Notes: a model not told the origin generated them from the sequence alone. A stretch of DNA of 64,000 nucleotides from Lentzea guizhouensis (GCF_001701025.1 NZ_CP016793.1:3038001-3102000); one strand, 5' to 3'; shown: positions 25,179 through 34,415, counted from the stretch's first letter. Program-made: numbers and translations.

Positions 25179-26317
25179 TTCTGCACCGACCAGGCACCCT
25201 TGGCGGGCGTCCAGTAGAAGGTCGAGCTCTCGAAGACCTGCATCCGGCCGCCTGCCTCGCCGGTCCAGTCCTTCTCGGCCTCCCGCGGATAACCGTGGGT
25301 GTGCTCGTCACCGGTGCTCATGAACTTGTGCAGGATGTCGCCGTAGACGGGGTACGCGCTGGTGCGCGCGCTCCAGTACCAGATGCCGTTCTGGAACTTC
25401 TGGTAGCGGCCGCCGTTAGCGCCGGATGCCTCTTCCATGAGCGGGTAGCCCCAGCGGTGTTCGTCGCCCGCGTTCATGAAGTTGGTGAGGATCTCGCCGT
25501 AGACGGGGAACGCGTTGGTTGCCGAGGTCCAGTAGAAGTGCGCGACCTGGAACTTCTGCCAGCGCCCACCATGCGCACCTGCGGACTCGTCATTGACCGG
25601 ATAGCCCCAGCGGTGCTCGTCACCGGTGTTCATGAACCGGGTGAGGATGTCGCCGTACACGGGGTGGGCGTTCAGTGCTGGCGTCCAGTAGATGTTGCCG
25701 CGCTGGAAGCCCTGCCAACGGCCACCCGGCGCACCGGGCTGCTCGTTGTTGATCGGCGCGCCGATGACGCTGTTCTCCGCACCCATCGCCCGCCACTTGG
25801 TGCCGATGTCGCCGTGGACGGTGATCCGGACCTCGTCGAGCATCTGCCGCGCCTTGGCCTCCGCCTGGTCGTAGCGCGCAGGGCAGCAGGAGCGCTGCAC
25901 CTTGTCCGCCAGCAGACCCGCCGACAGGGTCGGGTACTTCGGTTCCACGCGCTGGGCCTCGGCGAAGAACCGGTCGGCGGCGTACTCGACGTTCATGATC
26001 TGCTCCGGCGTGCCCCAGCCCTGCGAAGGCCGTTGCTGGAACACGCCGAGCGAGTCGCGGTCGCCGCAGCTGAGGTTGTTCATGTGCGACTCGACCCAGC
26101 CCGCCTCGAACCCGGCGAGCATGACCTTCGCCGACACCCCGCGGCGGAGACCGACGTTGTGGACGGTCCGGGTGACGTTGATGTCCCGGTTGCCGGGCAC
26201 CGCGCACGCCGCCTGCATCTCGGCGTTGGAGATGTGCGCGGGCTCGGCGCCGGCGACGCCGGCCAGCGGGAGCAGGGACAGGGTGGCGATCGCGAGAACT
26301 GCCTTCTTCATCGCCAT
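25175..26317 (-). CDS. Secreted wall hydrolase: transglycosylase-like domain plus four LGFP repeats
   Basis: Signal peptide (KKAVLAIATLSLLPLAGVAGA) then a lysozyme-like domain of about 130 residues with the glutamate in FEAGWVESHMNNL and SLGVFQQRPSQGWGTPEQI, typical of actinobacterial peptidoglycan-cleaving domains. The C-terminal 214 residues are four LGFP repeats (about 53 residues each; G-Y-P motifs and aromatic FYW segments), which bind the cell envelope. The ATG shares a base with the stop of the upstream gene, giving translational coupling. The LGFP part is almost identical to that gene's, as a 642-bp repeat. It probably cuts glycan strands while its partner cuts peptides. Confidence 0.85.
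   Translation of the reverse strand: MAMKKAVLAIATLSLLPLAGVAGAEPAHISNAEMQAACAVPGNRDINVTRTVHNVGLRRGVSAKVMLAGFEAGWVESHMNNLSCGDRDSLGVFQQRPSQGWGTPEQIMNVEYAADRFFAEAQRVEPKYPTLSAGLLADKVQRSCCPARYDQAEAKARQMLDEVRITVHGDIGTKWRAMGAENSVIGAPINNEQPGAPGGRWQGFQRGNIYWTPALNAHPVYGDILTRFMNTGDEHRWGYPVNDESAGAHGGRWQKFQVAHFYWTSATNAFPVYGEILTNFMNAGDEHRWGYPLMEEASGANGGRYQKFQNGIWYWSARTSAYPVYGDILHKFMSTGDEHTHGYPREAEKDWTGEAGGRMQVFESSTFYWTPAKGAWSVQN
25178..25819 (-). repeat. 642-bp LGFP-coding repeat, copy 1
   Basis: Encodes the four LGFP repeats of the transglycosylase-like protein. Copy 2 is at 26323-26964, offset 1145 bp in the same orientation. By eye about 200 of 214 residues are the same, and most third codon positions as well. 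Confidence 0.9.
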
Positions 26318-27492
26318 CACCCGTTCTGGACGGACCAGGCGCCCTTGGCGGCGGTCCAGTAGAAGGTGGAGTTCTCGAACGTCTGCATCCGGCCGCCTGC
26401 CTCGCCGGCCCAGTCCTTCTCGGCTTCCTTCGGGTAGCCGTGCGTGTGCTCGTCACCGGTGCCCATGAACTTGGTGAGGATGTCGCCGTGCACCGGGTAG
26501 GCACTGGTCCGTGCCGACCAGTACCAGATGCCGTTCTGGAACTTCTGGTAGCGGCCGCCGTTCGCGCCGGCCGCCTCCTCCATGAGCGGATAGCCCCAGC
26601 GGTGCTCGTCACCGTTGTTCATGAAGTTGGTGAGGATTTCGCCGTAGACGGGGAACGCGTTGGTTGCCGAGGTCCAGTAGAAGTGCGCGACCTGGAACTT
26701 CTGCCAGCGGCCGCCATGTGCGCCCGCGGACTCGTCGTTGACCGGGTAACCCCAGCGGTGCTCATCGCCGGTGTTCATGAACTTCGTGAGGATGTCGCCG
26801 TACACGGGGTGGGCGTTGAGCGCGGGCGTCCAGTAGATGTTGCCGCGCTGGAAGCCCTGCCAACGGCCACCCGGCGCACCGGCCTGCTCGTTGTTGATCG
26901 GCGCACCGACGATGCTGTTCTCCGCGCCCATCGCCCGCCACTTGGTGCCGATGTCGCCGTGGACGTTGTACGAGACGATGTTGTTGTAGCGGATAGGCGT
27001 GTACTTGGCGGCCGTGGCGGCCGACCAGTTGCGCTCCACCGTCGGCGAGCCGTTCGGGCCTGCCTGCTCACGCACCCGCGGGATCGTCCGAGCGGCGTCC
27101 GCCCAGCCGATGAACAACGCGGTGTGCTGGCCCGGCCAGTTCAACGCGTCACCCGGCTGCAGGTCGGCGCGGTTGATCGTGTGCGAGACCTGGTGCAGCG
27201 TCGAGGTCGTGTAGGAGTGGCCGAGGCCCCAGATCATCGACAGGTAGCCGCTGCAGTCGGTGCGGTACGAGCCGAACTGGTTGCCGTGGCAGGCGCTCTG
27301 GCTGTACGGCACCCGTGCCTGCAGCCAGGTCGTGGATCTGGCGAGCGCCTCGTCCCTGGCCGTCTGCTTGCCGACGGGGTAGTTGCCGCAGTTGAACTGC
27401 GCGCCGAAGTCGTTCGCCGTTGCCACGTTCGCCGTTCCCATGACGAGCGCGACGGCGACGGCGCTTGTTCCGATGAGTTCTCGAACCTTCAT
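26317..27492 (-). CDS. Secreted NlpC/P60-like endopeptidase plus four LGFP repeats
   Basis: 391 residues with a signal peptide ending near ANVATA. The N-terminal domain has the cysteine motif TDCSGYLSMIWGL and a histidine in WPGQHTALFIGW, the Cys-His pair expected of NlpC/P60 or amidase-type wall peptidases. Four LGFP repeats form the C-terminal 215 residues. It is the first gene of a two-gene operon with the transglycosylase-like protein, and divergent from the S37 peptidase gene. Sharing of the same binding module would place both enzymes at the same envelope site. Confidence 0.85.
   Translation of the reverse strand: MKVRELIGTSAVAVALVMGTANVATANDFGAQFNCGNYPVGKQTARDEALARSTTWLQARVPYSQSACHGNQFGSYRTDCSGYLSMIWGLGHSYTTSTLHQVSHTINRADLQPGDALNWPGQHTALFIGWADAARTIPRVREQAGPNGSPTVERNWSAATAAKYTPIRYNNIVSYNVHGDIGTKWRAMGAENSIVGAPINNEQAGAPGGRWQGFQRGNIYWTPALNAHPVYGDILTKFMNTGDEHRWGYPVNDESAGAHGGRWQKFQVAHFYWTSATNAFPVYGEILTNFMNNGDEHRWGYPLMEEAAGANGGRYQKFQNGIWYWSARTSAYPVHGDILTKFMGTGDEHTHGYPKEAEKDWAGEAGGRMQTFENSTFYWTAAKGAWSVQNG
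26323..26964 (-). repeat. 642-bp LGFP-coding repeat, copy 2
   Basis: Second copy of the module described at 25178-25819. The unrelated N-terminal domains end abruptly where the repeat begins, which points to a duplicated module joined to two catalytic domains and kept alike by gene conversion. Confidence 0.9.
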
Positions 27493-27628
27493 TTCCAGTC
27501 CCCCTCTTCAGGCTTGGTCGAAGGTTCGAGCCCGCGTCTGCAAGGCGTCTCCAAGTCCGCTGCAAGAGACCTGCAGTCCCGCCGATCGGCCGGTCCGCTC
27601 CCCGGCCTGCGCTGGCTAGCGTCGGTGT

Positions 27629-28996
27629 GTGAACAGACTCGTACGCTCCCTGCTGGCGTTCGGCCTGGTAACGGCGCAGGTCACCGCCACGGCCTCGATC
27701 GCGTCCGCCGTCCCCGACATCAAGGACCGCATCGCCGCCATCCCCGGTGTGCGGATCATCAGCGAAGGGACGTCCGGCACCGCCAGGACGTTCGTGCTCG
27801 GCATCCAGCAGCCCGCCGACCACCGCAAGCCGCGCGGGACCCGGTTCGAGCAGCGGTTCTCGTTGCTGCACAAGGACGTCTCCCGGCCGATGGTGCTGCA
27901 CACCTCCGGCTACAACCTGTCCGGCACGATCGGTGCGTCCGAACCCGCGCGGCTGGTCGACGGCAACCAGCTCAGCGTCGAGCAGCGGTTCTTCGCGCCT
28001 TCACGCCCGTCGCCGGCCGACTGGGACGACCTGAACATCTGGCAGGCGGCCAACGACCACCACCGGATCGTCAAGGCGTTCAAGGAGGTCTACGGCGCGA
28101 AGTGGCTGTCGACCGGTGCCAGCAAGGGCGGCATGACGTCGATCTACCACCGGCGGTTCTTCCCGCGTGACGTCGACGCCACGATCGCTTACGTCGCACC
28201 GAACGACGTGGTGAACGACCGGGACGTCTACGGCGAGTTCATCCGCAACGTCGGCAACGACCCGTCGTGCAACCGCCGGCTCGAGGGCGTGCAACGGCAG
28301 ATCCTGCAGCAGCGTGACGTCTTCGTGCAGCGGCTGGAGGCGGCGGGGTACACGTTCCGGCAGTTCGGCGGCGCGCACCGGGCGTTGGAGGTGCTGGTGC
28401 TGGACACGCCGTTCACGTTCTGGCAGTACGGGACCCAGGAGCAGTGCGCGCTGGTGCCGGGGGCCGGTGCGTCGGCGGACGACCTGTGGACGTTCATCGA
28501 GAAGACCGTCGGCTGGGACTTCTACAACGACGCCGGTGTCGCGCCTTACGCGGCGTACTACTACCAGGCCGGCACGCAGCTCGGCTGGCCGGAGGCGGAC
28601 GAGTCGGCGGTGGACGATCTCCTGCGGTATCCCGGGGTTTCGGTGCCGCGCACGATGGTGCCGGCCGACATCAGGTTCCCGCGGTTCGACCGGCACGCGA
28701 TGAAGGACGTCGACCGGTGGGTGCGCTTGCAGGGCAGCCGGTTGTTGTTCGTGAACGGCCAGAACGACCCGTGGAGCGCGGAACCGTTCCGGCTCGGGCC
28801 GGGCACCCGTGACTCGCTCTCGTTCGTGGTGCCCGGTGGCAACCACGGCGCGAACATCGCCAAGCTGCCGGACGCTCAGCGCGCGGCGGCCACGGCGGCG
28901 GTGCAGCGGTGGGCCGGGGTGTCCGCACCGGTTGCCGCGCTGGACGCCGGCGCCGACCCGGACTCGCTGGACGCGCTGCGAGCTCGCCGGGGCTGA
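27629..28996 (+). CDS. Secreted S37-family serine peptidase (PS-10 type)
   Basis: A signal peptide (residues 1-27, ASIASA) precedes an alpha/beta-hydrolase-type peptidase matching the Streptomyces PS-10 tripeptidyl aminopeptidase family S37. Nucleophile Ser165 lies in TGASKGGMT; the aspartate is probably in NGQNDPW and the histidine in PGGNHGAN. Length 455 residues. The GTG at 27629 follows a TAGCGT -10 element by 8 bases, suggesting a leaderless message. It would release short peptides from proteins outside the cell. Confidence 0.87.
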   Translation: MNRLVRSLLAFGLVTAQVTATASIASAVPDIKDRIAAIPGVRIISEGTSGTARTFVLGIQQPADHRKPRGTRFEQRFSLLHKDVSRPMVLHTSGYNLSGTIGASEPARLVDGNQLSVEQRFFAPSRPSPADWDDLNIWQAANDHHRIVKAFKEVYGAKWLSTGASKGGMTSIYHRRFFPRDVDATIAYVAPNDVVNDRDVYGEFIRNVGNDPSCNRRLEGVQRQILQQRDVFVQRLEAAGYTFRQFGGAHRALEVLVLDTPFTFWQYGTQEQCALVPGAGASADDLWTFIEKTVGWDFYNDAGVAPYAAYYYQAGTQLGWPEADESAVDDLLRYPGVSVPRTMVPADIRFPRFDRHAMKDVDRWVRLQGSRLLFVNGQNDPWSAEPFRLGPGTRDSLSFVVPGGNHGANIAKLPDAQRAAATAAVQRWAGVSAPVAALDAGADPDSLDALRARRG

Positions 28997-29011
28997 GGCA
29001 GGCTGGCGGGC

Positions 29012-29356
29012 GTGAAGCCGTTGCTCGTGGTCGATGCAGCCAACGTCGTGGGATCGGTGCCCGACGGGTGGTGGCGTGACCGGGCGGGAGCGGCCGAACG
29101 CCTGCGCGACGCCCTGCGCGGCCGGGACGAAGAGGTCGTCCTGGTCGTGGAGGGCAAGGCGCGCACCGTGTCCAGCGTTCCCGACGTGCGCGTCGTCGCC
29201 GCCGAGCACTCCGGCGACGACGCGATCGTCGAGGTGGTCCGGGTCGAAGGCGCCGACCGCCCGGTGACGGTGGTGACCGCCGACCGCGAGCTGCGGCGGC
29301 GGGTGACGGCGCTCGGTGCCGAGGTGGCCGGACCCACCTCGGTGCCGCGTCGGTGA
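29012..29356 (+). CDS. Small NYN/PIN-like nuclease-fold protein
   Basis: A 114-residue minimal PIN-like domain with the acidic residues expected of a metal-dependent ribonuclease: D in VVDAANVVG, the DD pair in HSGDDAIVEVV and D in VTADRELRRR. It resembles the YacP-like NYN group. GTG 29012 is 16 bases after the upstream stop. RNA substrate unknown; the extremely short length leaves room only for the catalytic core. Confidence 0.75.
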   Translation: MKPLLVVDAANVVGSVPDGWWRDRAGAAERLRDALRGRDEEVVLVVEGKARTVSSVPDVRVVAAEHSGDDAIVEVVRVEGADRPVTVVTADRELRRRVTALGAEVAGPTSVPRR

Positions 29357-29366
29357 AATCCGGCGG

Positions 29367-30140
29367 CTAGAGCCGGAAGAGCTGTTCGAGGACCTGGGCG
29401 ACGCCGTCCTCGGTGTTCGGCGGCGCATGGTTCGCGCAGGCCTGCTTCACGAGCGGGTGCGCGTTGCCCATCGCGTACGCCGTGCCCGCCCACCCGAGCA
29501 CCGACAGGTCGTTGGGCATGTCTCCGAACGCCACGACCTCGTGCCTGCCGATCCCCCTGGCGCCGCACAACGCTTTGAGCGTCGCCGCCTTCGACACCCC
29601 CGGCGGGCTGATCTCCAGCAACCCGAGCCCGCCGGAGTGCGTGACCGAGACGTGCTGCCCGACCGCCTCCCTGGCGATCTCCATCATGTGGTCCGACTCG
29701 CTGTCCGGCGCCCACGCGAGCATCTGCACCACCTGGTGCGCCTCGTCGAAGACGTGGTCGAGCAGCTCCAGCGTCCGGTGCGGGTTGTTGGCGCTGAACC
29801 CCCTGAACGCGGGCTCGCACAACACCTCCAGCCCGGTCTCCACCGCGATGCCGACGTTCGGGATGACCTCCGCGAGCGCCTCCGACACCTTGCGGACCAC
29901 GTCCAGCGGCACCGTCTGCGCGTGCGTGACCTCCTGGTTGGTCAGGTCGTAGACCATCGCGCCGTTCGAGCAGACCGCCGTGCCCTGGAACCCCAGGTTC
30001 TCGACGAACCGCGGCGGCCGCGCGGTCACCACGACGACGTCCGCGTCGACCGCGTCGAGGGTGGCGCGGGTGCGCTCGCTGAGCACACCGCCCGGCTGCA
30101 GCAGGGTGCCGTCGAGGTCGGTGGCGATCAGCTTGATCAT
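29367..30140 (-). CDS. Cof-type HAD phosphatase
   Basis: 257 residues. The nucleophile motif DLDGTLL places D8 and D10; motif II is VVTARPP, the lysine is in GVSKAATLKAL, and motif IV is VAFGDMPNDLSVL. A class IIB cap of about 95 residues lies between motifs II and III, as in Cof/YidA sugar-phosphate phosphatases. Cytosolic; substrate not predictable. Convergent with the NYN gene by 10 bp. Confidence 0.9.
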   Translation of the reverse strand: MIKLIATDLDGTLLQPGGVLSERTRATLDAVDADVVVVTARPPRFVENLGFQGTAVCSNGAMVYDLTNQEVTHAQTVPLDVVRKVSEALAEVIPNVGIAVETGLEVLCEPAFRGFSANNPHRTLELLDHVFDEAHQVVQMLAWAPDSESDHMMEIAREAVGQHVSVTHSGGLGLLEISPPGVSKAATLKALCGARGIGRHEVVAFGDMPNDLSVLGWAGTAYAMGNAHPLVKQACANHAPPNTEDGVAQVLEQLFRL

Positions 30141-30237
30141 CAGCCGATTATCGGTGACCCGCCTCGTGGGCGGCAGGCGATTTTCCGTCGCACGGGCAGG
30201 CGGGAGCGCACAGTTGACCTTCCGGCAGGATCACCCC

Positions 30238-30909
30238 ATGACTCACCGAGTTAACGACATCCCGCTCCCGGTCTGGCTGCCCGAGAGCGGAACCGGTCCC
30301 GGCATCGTGCTGATCCAGGAGATCTTCGGGCTGGACTCCTACCTGCAGGGGGTCGCCGCCGACCTCGCCGCGCGCGGGTACGTCGTCGCGATTCCCGAGC
30401 TGTTCCACCGCTTCCAGCCGGGCTGGGTCGGCGAGCACGACGAGGCGGGGGTGGCGCGGTCCATGGAGGTCGTGCAGGGGCTGGACTTCCCGCAGGCCGT
30501 GCAGGACGTGGTGGCGTCGGTGCAGCACCTGCGCTCGTTGCCGGAGGTCACCGGCGGGGTCGGCGTGTTCGGCTTCTGCCTGGGTGGCACGCTCGCGTTC
30601 AACGCCGCCGCGGTCTCGGACCCGGACACCGCCGTGTCGTTCTACGGCTCCGGTGTGCCGGACCAGATCGGGATGCTGGAGCAGGTCTCCTGCCCGATCA
30701 TCTTCCACTTCGGCACCGAGGACGAGTTCATCCCCGGCTACCAGAAGGTCGTCGACGCGTCCGACTCGCACGAGGGCGCGGAGGTGCACCTGCAGCCGGC
30801 CGGGCACGCGTTCCACAACCACCTCGGCCACTTCCACGACAAGGCCGCCGCGGACCGCGCGTGGGATCTGACGACGGTGTTCCTGGACCGCACGCTGCCC
30901 GTTCGGTAG
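30238..30909 (+). CDS. Dienelactone hydrolase family protein
   Basis: An alpha/beta hydrolase of 223 residues. Nucleophile Cys114 in GFCLGG, aspartate in GTEDEFIP and histidine in AGHAFHN form the Cys-Asp-His triad of dienelactone hydrolases. No aromatic-degradation genes adjoin, so the true substrate is open. The frame is open far upstream, but ATG 30238 is the first with family similarity; CAGGAT (30226-30231) six bases before it could be a -10 box of a leaderless message. Confidence 0.87.
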   Translation: MTHRVNDIPLPVWLPESGTGPGIVLIQEIFGLDSYLQGVAADLAARGYVVAIPELFHRFQPGWVGEHDEAGVARSMEVVQGLDFPQAVQDVVASVQHLRSLPEVTGGVGVFGFCLGGTLAFNAAAVSDPDTAVSFYGSGVPDQIGMLEQVSCPIIFHFGTEDEFIPGYQKVVDASDSHEGAEVHLQPAGHAFHNHLGHFHDKAAADRAWDLTTVFLDRTLPVR

Positions 30910-30994
30910 TGCGGTTGTCCCAGCGGCGGCTTCGTCCGGTTGGCTGACGACGTCCTTTCACCTGCCCCGTACGCTCCGGGCAGTGGGAGGGTGA

Positions 30995-32137
30995 ATGAGC
31001 CAACCGGACGATCCACGCAGTTCGGTGCCCCGCGAACTCGCGCCGCTTCTGCGCCGGGAGATACCGCCTCTGGCCGTGGGCATCTTCGAGGCGATCGAGA
31101 AATCGATTCCGGAGTACCAGCATTTCCGGGAAAACGTCATCGAGGGCATTCAGCAGGCGCTGGACAAGTTCGTCGACCACATCTCGGCGCCCGATGCCGT
31201 GGTCCACCCGCACGACATCCACCGCAAGCTGGGCGCGTGGGAGTTCAAGTCCGGCCGCAGCCTGGACAGCCTGCAGGCGGCCTACCGGATCGGCGCGCGG
31301 GTGGCCTGGCGGCACGTGTGCGCGTTCGCGGAGCGGCGGAGGCTGTCGCTGCGGTCGATGAGCGTGCTCGGCGAGGCGATGATCGCGCACGTCGACGAGC
31401 TGGTGAGCCTGTCGGTCGACGGGTACGCCGCGGCTCAGGCGAGTGCGGCTGGGACGTTGGAACGCAAGCGCCGACGGCTGACGGAACTGCTGGCCGGTGA
31501 CCCGCCGGTGCCGTGGCAGGCCGTGGTCGACGCGGCGGACGTGGCGGCGTGGCCGATGCCGGCGACGCTCTGCGCGGTGGCGCTGGAGCCGTCGTCCGGG
31601 CACGTCGACGAGCTGCTGCTGCCGCCGGACGTGCTGGTCAACCTGGAGGACGCGACGCCGTACCTGCTGGTCCCGAACCCGGTCGAGGTGCCGCGGATGA
31701 TCCGCGCGGCCGGGTGGCGGGCGGGGGTGGGGCTGACCGTGCTGCCGCAGGAGGCGCGCAAGTCGCTGGCCTGCGCCCGGCGGGTGCTGGCGGTGACGAG
31801 CGCCGACGAACCGGTGGTCGACTGCGCGGACCACCTCGTGGAGCTGACGTTGCTGGCCGACGAGTTCCTGGCTCGTCAGCTGGCCGCGCGCGCGTTGGCA
31901 CCCCTCGCGCCGTTGACCGCCCGGCAACGCACGAAGCTCGCGGAGACGTTGTCCGCCTGGCTTTCGGCCCGCGGTGGCGCCCCGGAGATCGCGGCACGCC
32001 TGGACGTTCACCCGCAGACCGTGAGGTATCGGGTGAACCAGTTGGAGGAACTGTTCGGCAACCGTTTGCACGACGCCGACGAGCGCTTCACGCTAGAACT
32101 CGCGCTGCGGGCCCGCGCGTTTTTAGACCTCGACTGA
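30995..32137 (+). CDS. PucR/CdaR-type transcriptional regulator
   Basis: 380 residues: a helical sensor region (about 1-165), a middle GGDEF-like remnant, and a C-terminal PucR helix-turn-helix (FSAR replaced by LSARGGAPEIAARLDVHPQTVRYRVNQLEELF). The YRVNQLEELFG segment is diagnostic. ATG 30995 follows GGGAGG at 5-6 bases. The target is unknown; the neighbouring DUF6801 gene downstream has its own operator-like site, and its distance of 135 bp argues for separate transcription. Confidence 0.85.
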   Translation: MSQPDDPRSSVPRELAPLLRREIPPLAVGIFEAIEKSIPEYQHFRENVIEGIQQALDKFVDHISAPDAVVHPHDIHRKLGAWEFKSGRSLDSLQAAYRIGARVAWRHVCAFAERRRLSLRSMSVLGEAMIAHVDELVSLSVDGYAAAQASAAGTLERKRRRLTELLAGDPPVPWQAVVDAADVAAWPMPATLCAVALEPSSGHVDELLLPPDVLVNLEDATPYLLVPNPVEVPRMIRAAGWRAGVGLTVLPQEARKSLACARRVLAVTSADEPVVDCADHLVELTLLADEFLARQLAARALAPLAPLTARQRTKLAETLSAWLSARGGAPEIAARLDVHPQTVRYRVNQLEELFGNRLHDADERFTLELALRARAFLDLD

Positions 32138-32215
32138 CAAATCGGTTCGCGGCGTTTATTACGCGGATGACAAAAACTTCCTGACGCTTGCCTTGGTTTG
32201 TCCTCGTCGCTACTT

Positions 32216-32227
32216 TACTGGTGAGTA
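32216..32227. promoter_or_regulatory. TACTnnnnAGTA site E
   Basis: TACTGGTGAGTA, inside a wider GCTACT...AGTAGC dyad (32209-32228), 46 bp before the DUF6801 ATG. It matches the operator dodecamer of the fatty-acid sites but stands alone, so membership in that regulon is tentative. Confidence 0.45.
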
Positions 32228-32272
32228 GCTCCATTCCCTGCAGTTCGATGCCGCACTCAGGAGAACCCTGCC

Positions 32273-32866
32273 ATGAAACTCGGAATCATCGCACGTGCCG
32301 CCGCGGTCGTTTTGTTCGCCGGAACCATGAGCATTGCGGCAGCGGGCACCAGCCAGGCCGCCGACGTGACCCTGGACATCACGTACTCCTGCACGTTCAC
32401 CCTGATCGGCGCCCAGGACCAGCCGTCCACGGTCACCGCCACGAACATGCCGGACTCCGCCACCGCCGGCGTGCCCACCGCGGAAGGCCAGACCCAGGTC
32501 GTCTCGACCGTGTCCGAATCGGCCACGAGCGTGCTGAACTGGCTCGGCGCCGCGACCGTCGAAGGCACCCTGAGCACCACGAACACCATCAACAACGCCG
32601 GCACCGTCTCCTCGGCCACGGCGACGCTGACCATCCCCAAGACCAACGTCGCCCCGTCCGGCACGTTCAACGTGACCGGCACCGGCGTCTTCCCGTCGTT
32701 GACGCTGGCCAACCCCGGCACCACGACGATCAACCTCGGCAACGCCTCGCTCACCCTGACCCCGCGCCACGCCGACGGCTCCACGACGTTCCTCGGCACG
32801 TTCACCTCGCCCTGCACCGTGAAGGCGGGCCAGAACACCAAGCTGCACGAGTTCCAGGTGGCGTAA
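32273..32866 (+). CDS. Secreted DUF6801-type protein
   Basis: 197 residues with a signal peptide (RAAAVVLFAGTMSIAAAGTS, cleavage after TSQA). The mature part is Thr/Ser/Val-rich beta structure with two cysteines, one in ITYSCTFTL and one in FTSPCTVKAGQN, positioned to form a disulfide; this pattern is that of DUF6801. Such proteins occur in multiple copies in actinomycete secretomes with no known role. AGGAG stands ahead of ATG 32273. Confidence 0.8.
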   Translation: MKLGIIARAAAVVLFAGTMSIAAAGTSQAADVTLDITYSCTFTLIGAQDQPSTVTATNMPDSATAGVPTAEGQTQVVSTVSESATSVLNWLGAATVEGTLSTTNTINNAGTVSSATATLTIPKTNVAPSGTFNVTGTGVFPSLTLANPGTTTINLGNASLTLTPRHADGSTTFLGTFTSPCTVKAGQNTKLHEFQVA

Positions 32867-32871
32867 GGCTT

Positions 32872-33915
32872 TCAGGCGATGCACGGCACCGCGAGCTGCC
32901 TGGAGAAGAACCTCTCCAGCGGCTTGCGGTGCAGCCTGTTCTCCACCGCGATCAGCTCGTTGTACCGGTAGTGCTCGACCTGAGTGCTCGTGACCACGAA
33001 CCCGTTGTTCGCCCGCGCGGGCATCTCGTCGTAGAGGATCGCGTACTGCCCTTGCGGCACAACGACGTCCGCCAGCCCCTCCGGGATCTCCGCCGCCCTG
33101 GCCGCGATGGCCGCCGCCAGCGCGTCCGGCCGGTTGCGCAACCTCCGGTGCGGCCACGGCACCCCGTGGTGCTCGGCCTCCAGCATCCGGTGCAACGCCC
33201 GCGTCGAGTGCCGGATCGCCCTGATCGAGTCACCGGCCGCCAGGTGCACGTTCGGCGCGTCGAGCGAGGTGTCCCGCCGGAACCCGGTGCACGCGATGAC
33301 CCGGTCGTAGTACAGCTCCCCGGTGTCGAGCGTGGCCTTGAACCCGTTGCCGTGCCTGGCGATCCGCCGCAACGTCCGCCCCACGGTGTGCGTGACCGCC
33401 GCCGTCGCCGACACGAGGTCCGCCGTCTCGAACGCACTGCGCCCCCGCCCGACGACCAACACCCGCTGCCCCGCGTACACCGTCGGATCAGTGCTCGCCG
33501 ACGCGTACGTCTCCGCGTGCTCGATCCCCTCGATCCGCGGCAGGTGCGGCACCGCCCGCCCAGTCGCGAGGATGATCCGCTGGGCCTCGATGATCCCGTG
33601 CTCGTGCCGCACCTCGTGCTTGTGGATGCTCACGACCCGCGTCCGGTACCGCACGTTGAGCGGCCGCGCGAAGTCCTCCAGGTACCGCACCAGCTCGTCC
33701 GCCGGCGGGAACGCCCGCTTGCTGTACCGCCCGAACGGCCTGCCGAACAACGAGTTGTCGTCCGTCGCCAGCACCCGGTGCCGCGGGAACTCGCGGAAGA
33801 ACGTGCCGGCCGACGCCCCCGCCTCCAAGATCACGTAGTCGCGCCCGGCCAGGTGCAGGAAGTGCCCCATCTGCAACCCCGCCGGACCAGCCCCGACCAC
33901 CAGGTACTCCACCAT
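32872..33915 (-). CDS. FAD-dependent monooxygenase-like flavoprotein
   Basis: 347 residues. The N-terminal VVGAGPAGLQMGHFLHLAG binds FAD and the second Rossmann motif VLVVGRGRSAFETADLV binds NADPH; FFREFPRHRVL is like the fingerprint region of class B flavin monooxygenases, and IACTGFRRD follows. The C-terminus is shorter than in complete Baeyer-Villiger enzymes. ATG 33915 follows GGGAGGT at six bases. A hydroxylase role on a small lipophilic molecule is plausible; substrate unknown. Confidence 0.82.
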   Translation of the reverse strand: MVEYLVVGAGPAGLQMGHFLHLAGRDYVILEAGASAGTFFREFPRHRVLATDDNSLFGRPFGRYSKRAFPPADELVRYLEDFARPLNVRYRTRVVSIHKHEVRHEHGIIEAQRIILATGRAVPHLPRIEGIEHAETYASASTDPTVYAGQRVLVVGRGRSAFETADLVSATAAVTHTVGRTLRRIARHGNGFKATLDTGELYYDRVIACTGFRRDTSLDAPNVHLAAGDSIRAIRHSTRALHRMLEAEHHGVPWPHRRLRNRPDALAAAIAARAAEIPEGLADVVVPQGQYAILYDEMPARANNGFVVTSTQVEHYRYNELIAVENRLHRKPLERFFSRQLAVPCIA

Positions 33916-33959
33916 CGCGCACCTCCCGGCGTCCTCTACGCCAACGGTGCATGAACGGT

Positions 33960-34415
33960 TCAGAACCTGTCGAGGCCGACAGGTTCGCGCCACCTCACCA
34001 GGTAGTCGGCCCCGTCCGGCGCCCACCTCTCGTCGAGGTCGTCCGCGAAACTCCACTCGGCCACCAGCCGCCGAGCCCCGTCCGGCACCGCTCGCTCCGG
34101 TTCGAGCAACGCCTGCAGCTCGTCGTAGCGCGCGTCGACCCCGCCCTGCCCGGGATGAGGCTTCTGCCCGCCCCTGTCCTTCCAGGCGACGAAGATCCGC
34201 CACTGCTCCCGCTCCAACGCCACCGCCGCCGCGTCCGCCGGCCACACGAAGTAGTGGTCGTCGGTGCTGAGGTCGTGGTCGCGGCTGAAGTAGTGCGGCA
34301 CACCCTCGACGTCGGCCAGTCCCGCCACGGGCCCGTCGTACCGTTCGAGCTCTACGTACACGTGCTCGAAGCCCCTGTCCCGCAACTCCGCCACAGACCC
34401 GTACACGCAGTTCAC
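33960..34415 (-). CDS. Hypothetical protein, 151 aa
   Basis: Soluble protein rich in Asp, Tyr and Trp (YFSRDHDLSTDDHYFVWPAD; WRIFVAWKDRGGQKPHPGQG). No family recognised. Its GTG start overlaps the stop of the preceding minus-strand gene (GTGA), so the two are coupled. Very long open frames run on upstream in this frame but they are antisense to the NHL-thioredoxin gene. Confidence 0.6.
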   Translation of the reverse strand: MNCVYGSVAELRDRGFEHVYVELERYDGPVAGLADVEGVPHYFSRDHDLSTDDHYFVWPADAAAVALEREQWRIFVAWKDRGGQKPHPGQGGVDARYDELQALLEPERAVPDGARRLVAEWSFADDLDERWAPDGADYLVRWREPVGLDRF

